Source: Alphaproteobacteria bacterium
Lineage (GTDB): Bacteria; Pseudomonadota; Alphaproteobacteria; Puniceispirillales; Puniceispirillaceae
Direction of reading: 5' to 3'
DNA length: 33,507 nt
Assembly (NCBI GenBank): GCA_016780765.1
Contig: JADHLH010000018.1
Location: 1 to 33,507, forward strand
Every line of letters starts with the position of its first letter. Within the stretch, counting starts at the first letter, position 1. Position numbers and translations under genes: made by a program. Positions 30,999-33,507 of the stretch are shown here, one piece after another. Below the pieces are notes generated by a model. That model did no database searches. It was not told where the DNA came from and worked only from the letters and a program-made list of their open reading frames with translations.

Positions 30999-31932
30999 TG
31001 GCCAGAAAGACAACCGGCCAGTTGGCAAAGCGGGTTTGAAAGATCCTGCGCGGGCGGTTGAAATCTATGAGGTTGGCCCGCGTGACGGGTTGCAGAACGA
31101 GGCGTTTCACGTACCGACTGCCGACAAGATTGCCCTGATTGATGCATTGTCACACGCCGGTTTCAGGCATATCGAGGCAACAAGTTTTGTGTCACCAAAA
31201 TGGGTGCCGCAGCTGGCTGATGCTGATGCGGTGATGGGAGGCATCTTGCGCCGCCACGGTGTCAGCTATGCCGTGCTGACCCCCAATATGAAGGGGTTCG
31301 AGGCTGCTATGTCAGCTGGTGCGGATGAGGCCGCGATATTTGCCTCTGCCTCGGAAGGGTTTTCGCAGAAGAATATCAATTGTTCGATTGCTGAATCGAT
31401 TGACCGGTTCAGGCCGGTTGCGGCAGCGTCGGTGACCGCTGATGTCAGCCTGCGGGGTTATGTGTCCTGTGTCATCGCCTGCCCCTATGACGGGACAACC
31501 GATCCGGCAATGGTTTTGGATGTGACGGCACAGCTGTTTGATCTTGGCTGCCGTGAGGTGTCGCTGGGTGATACCATCGGCAAGGGCGCCCCCGATGATG
31601 TGCGGCGTCTTCTGGATGTCATATGCGCCAGATTTGATGCCAGTCAGCTGGCTGGTCATTTTCATGATACTGGGAGCATGGCTGTAGGGAATGTCATGGC
31701 ATCCCTTGATTATGGCATTCGGGTTTTCGATGCAGCCATTGGCGGGCTGGGCGGATGTCCCTATGCCCCGGGTGCGCGCGGCAATGTCGATACGCGCGCG
31801 GTTTATGACATGCTGACTGCGGCCGGCTGGCAGACCGGACTTGACGGTGATGCGCTTGCCGCTGCCGATATGGTTATGAAAACGATCGCCAGCGGTCTGT
31901 CTGCCGCCGCCGAACCGGAGGGACAGACATGA
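30991..31932 (+). CDS. liuE: Hydroxymethylglutaryl-CoA lyase
   Basis: Cleaves HMG-CoA to acetyl-CoA and acetoacetate, the last step of leucine breakdown. The 313-residue TIM-barrel protein shows VEIYEVGPRDGLQNE with the metal-binding Asp32, HIEATSFVSPKWVPQLAD, SASEGFSQKNINCSIAES, SLGDTIGKGAPDDV, GHFHDTGSMAVGN with the metal-binding His residues, and the active-site Cys loop GGLGGCPYAPGARGN. It overlaps liuD by 8 bp and liuC by 4 bp (ATGA). The first 20 residues are extra and poorly conserved, so a slightly later start is possible. Confidence 0.96.
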   Translation: MTDGQKDNRPVGKAGLKDPARAVEIYEVGPRDGLQNEAFHVPTADKIALIDALSHAGFRHIEATSFVSPKWVPQLADADAVMGGILRRHGVSYAVLTPNMKGFEAAMSAGADEAAIFASASEGFSQKNINCSIAESIDRFRPVAAASVTADVSLRGYVSCVIACPYDGTTDPAMVLDVTAQLFDLGCREVSLGDTIGKGAPDDVRRLLDVICARFDASQLAGHFHDTGSMAVGNVMASLDYGIRVFDAAIGGLGGCPYAPGARGNVDTRAVYDMLTAAGWQTGLDGDALAAADMVMKTIASGLSAAAEPEGQT

Positions 31933-32717
31933 GTGATTTCGAAACCATTCGTCTGAACCGCGGCGATGACGGCATTGCATGGCTGACACTGGCCCGCGCG
32001 CAGCAGCATAATGCGTTCAACCGGATGATGATCGACGAGATGACAGAGGCTGCTGGCATGCTGGCCGCGGATGTGACGCTGCGTGCCGTTGTTCTTGCTG
32101 CCGAGGGTAAGAGCTTTTCGGCAGGTGGTGATCTGCGCTGGATGCAGAAACAGGCGGCGACGGACCGCGCCGGCAAGATGGCCGAAGCCCGCGCGCTGGC
32201 GCATATGTTGCTTGCGCTGAACAATCTGCCGATGCCGCTGATCGCACGCGTTCAGGGCAATGCATTTGGTGGCGGGATTGGGCTGATGGCGGTCTCGGAC
32301 ATTGTGGTTGCTGCCGATGCTGCCAGCTTTTCTTTGACGGAAACGCGCCTTGGCCTGATTCCGGCGACCATCGGGCCATTCGTAATGCGCCGGCTTGGTG
32401 CGGCGGGAACCAGACAGACATTCATAACGGGCAGCCCGATGGATGCGATGCGGGCCCAGCGACTTGGTCTGGTATCGGTGGTTGTGCCTGCTGACGATCT
32501 GGATACGGCGATCTTGCGCGAGCTGACAGCTGTCAGGGCGGCCGCGCCCGGTGCCATGCGAACGGCGAAGGCCTATGCGCTGGGTCAGTTGGATCAGCCA
32601 GATGCCACTGGCATCGAGGCGGCGATCAATGTCCTTGCCGACAGTTGGGAAAGCGATGAGGCCGAAGCCGGTATCACCGCCTTTTTCGACAGGAAACCAC
32701 CGCCCTGGGCAGGCTGA
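31929..32717 (+). CDS. liuC: Methylglutaconyl-CoA hydratase (enoyl-CoA hydratase family)
   Basis: Hydrates 3-methylglutaconyl-CoA to HMG-CoA. The 262-residue crotonase-fold protein has the oxyanion-hole motifs LAAEGKSFSAGGDLRWMQ and VQGNAFGGGIGLMAVSDIVV, followed by FSLTETRLGLIPATIGPFVM with the catalytic-region Glu residues. Family members are hard to tell apart by sequence, and the specific assignment comes from its place after liuE in a complete leucine operon. Its ATG overlaps the liuE stop (ATGA). No clear terminator follows in the 42-bp gap to the convergent LysR gene. Confidence 0.92.
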   Translation: MSDFETIRLNRGDDGIAWLTLARAQQHNAFNRMMIDEMTEAAGMLAADVTLRAVVLAAEGKSFSAGGDLRWMQKQAATDRAGKMAEARALAHMLLALNNLPMPLIARVQGNAFGGGIGLMAVSDIVVAADAASFSLTETRLGLIPATIGPFVMRRLGAAGTRQTFITGSPMDAMRAQRLGLVSVVVPADDLDTAILRELTAVRAAAPGAMRTAKAYALGQLDQPDATGIEAAINVLADSWESDEAEAGITAFFDRKPPPWAG

Positions 32718-32759
32718 TCTGCCTTTGGCCATCATTGCGGAAAACGGGCGCCAGCGGCT

Positions 32760-33507
32760 TCAGGCGTTGTGCAGCGGGGCCAGTGATTGCTGAAGGTGGC
32801 GTACAAGACGCCGGGTAACCTTGTCGGCAGCAGACCGGTCGTGCCAGATCGCGGCATGCGCCAGTTCAACCGGCGGGGTGTTGGTGACAATCTGCACCAG
32901 ATCACTAGCGGCGATGTTGTTTGCCATGACATAGCGAGGGACAATGGCAAGATGATCGCCCATCCGCAGCAATGACAGGATCATGTTTGAGGGCAGGGCA
33001 TTGGCCTGAATATTGTCTGTCACACCAAGCTGGCGCAGCAAGGCGTCGGCAGCATCGCGAATGCCGGTGCCCGGTTGATGCAAGGCCCATCGCGCATGAT
33101 TGAGGTCGCTGGTCGTAATCACACCCTTGCCAGCGAGGGGATGATTGCGTGCCGCGAGTATCACAAGCGGGCTGTCGAACAGCGGTTCATGGATCGTGCC
33201 GTTCAGCGCGCGGGCGATTGCCGGTGGACCAAGCACCAGATCCACAACATTTTCGCGCAGCCATTCGGCCAGCAGCCCGCTATGCCCTTGCCGGATATCA
33301 AGGCGCACGGCCGGATTGTCACGCGCAAAACTGGCAACCGGTTCGGGCATGGCGTGCAGGCTCATCGTCGGGGTGCAGGCAACGCGCAATTCGGCATCAT
33401 ATCCACGCCGCAGATTGTCGGTCAGGGCGCTGATCCGCCGTTCCGCCAGCACCATGGCATTGGCTTCTTCAAGGATCCGTTCGCCTAGTGATGTCGGCAA
33501 AATGCCC
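32760..33507 (-). CDS. LysR-family regulator (N-terminus outside window)
   Basis: Only the C-terminal part is present and the frame stays open to the right edge. Visible residues start near the end of the DNA-binding domain linker (LPTSLGERILEEANAMVLAE), followed by the LysR effector domain: RVACTPTMSLHAMPEPVASF, VRLDIRQGHSGLLAEWL, ENVVDLVLGPPAI, PLFDSPLVILAARNHPLAGK and MGDHLAIVPRYVMAN. The ligand is unknown. It converges on liuC, and target genes probably lie to the right. An ORF start (TTG at 33500) is not the true start. Confidence 0.88.
   Translation of the reverse strand, partial: GILPTSLGERILEEANAMVLAERRISALTDNLRRGYDAELRVACTPTMSLHAMPEPVASFARDNPAVRLDIRQGHSGLLAEWLRENVVDLVLGPPAIARALNGTIHEPLFDSPLVILAARNHPLAGKGVITTSDLNHARWALHQPGTGIRDAADALLRQLGVTDNIQANALPSNMILSLLRMGDHLAIVPRYVMANNIAASDLVQIVTNTPPVELAHAAIWHDRSAADKVTRRLVRHLQQSLAPLHNA

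Overview
The window reads as chromosomal DNA of a free-living, probably marine, alphaproteobacterium with a polar-type flagellum. This is inferred from bactofilins, a full leucine-catabolic (liu) operon, a sigma-54 gene and a PomA/PomB-like (sodium-type) stator. A SAR116-like or rhodospirillalean host is possible, but I cannot prove the lineage by eye. GC looks moderately high, coding density is very high, and there is no sign of insertion sequences, prophage, CRISPR, tRNA or rRNA.

Layout. (1) Positions 1-10179, + strand: a continuous flagellar block fliH(partial)-fliI-fliJ-fliK-fliL-fliM-fliN-fliO-fliP-fliQ-fliR-flhB. It covers the export ATPase complex, hook-length control, C-ring switch and export gate. 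(2) 10176-12373: three small unrecognised genes chained to flhB by successive 4-bp ATGA overlaps, then a PDZ-like membrane protein. (3) 12464-13894: a chromate-transporter-family protein. (4) 13909-15873, - strand: motA-motB, PomAB-like. (5) 16134-18868: a small secreted DUF1566-type protein, a convergent small membrane protein, and rpoN (sigma-54) with a clear intrinsic terminator. (6) 19074-21037, - strand: a voltage-gated-type potassium channel followed by two stand-alone cyclic-nucleotide-binding-fold proteins and a small acidic protein. (7) 21151-25241: a cell-envelope module. On the - strand are a tail-anchored protein, a membrane-bound M23 peptidase, a lipoprotein and a small protein; divergently on the + strand are three consecutive bactofilins. 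(8) 25574-32717, + strand: a TetR regulator and a complete leucine/isovalerate operon (liuA, liuB, liuD, liuE, liuC), with a partial LysR regulator converging from the right edge.

How it fits together. I found good -24/-12 (sigma-54) promoters, with GG-N10-GC geometry, in front of fliK, fliO and motA, and weaker ones before the PDZ-like gene and inside the flhB-linked gene set. rpoN lies about 1.5 kb from motA. This indicates sigma-54-dependent flagellar transcription, and it resolves two start codons (fliK, fliO). The M23 peptidase/bactofilin arrangement matches the known functional pairing of bactofilins with LytM-type hydrolases in cell-shape control. The liu genes encode every step from isovaleryl-CoA to acetyl-CoA plus acetoacetate.

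Unusual features: in-frame 12- or 15-bp tandem repeats in fliH, fliK, rpoN, the M23 gene and liuD; the flhB-coupled unknown genes; the channel plus split CNB-fold operon; and the triple-bactofilin locus. No wholly new defence or mobile system is visible.
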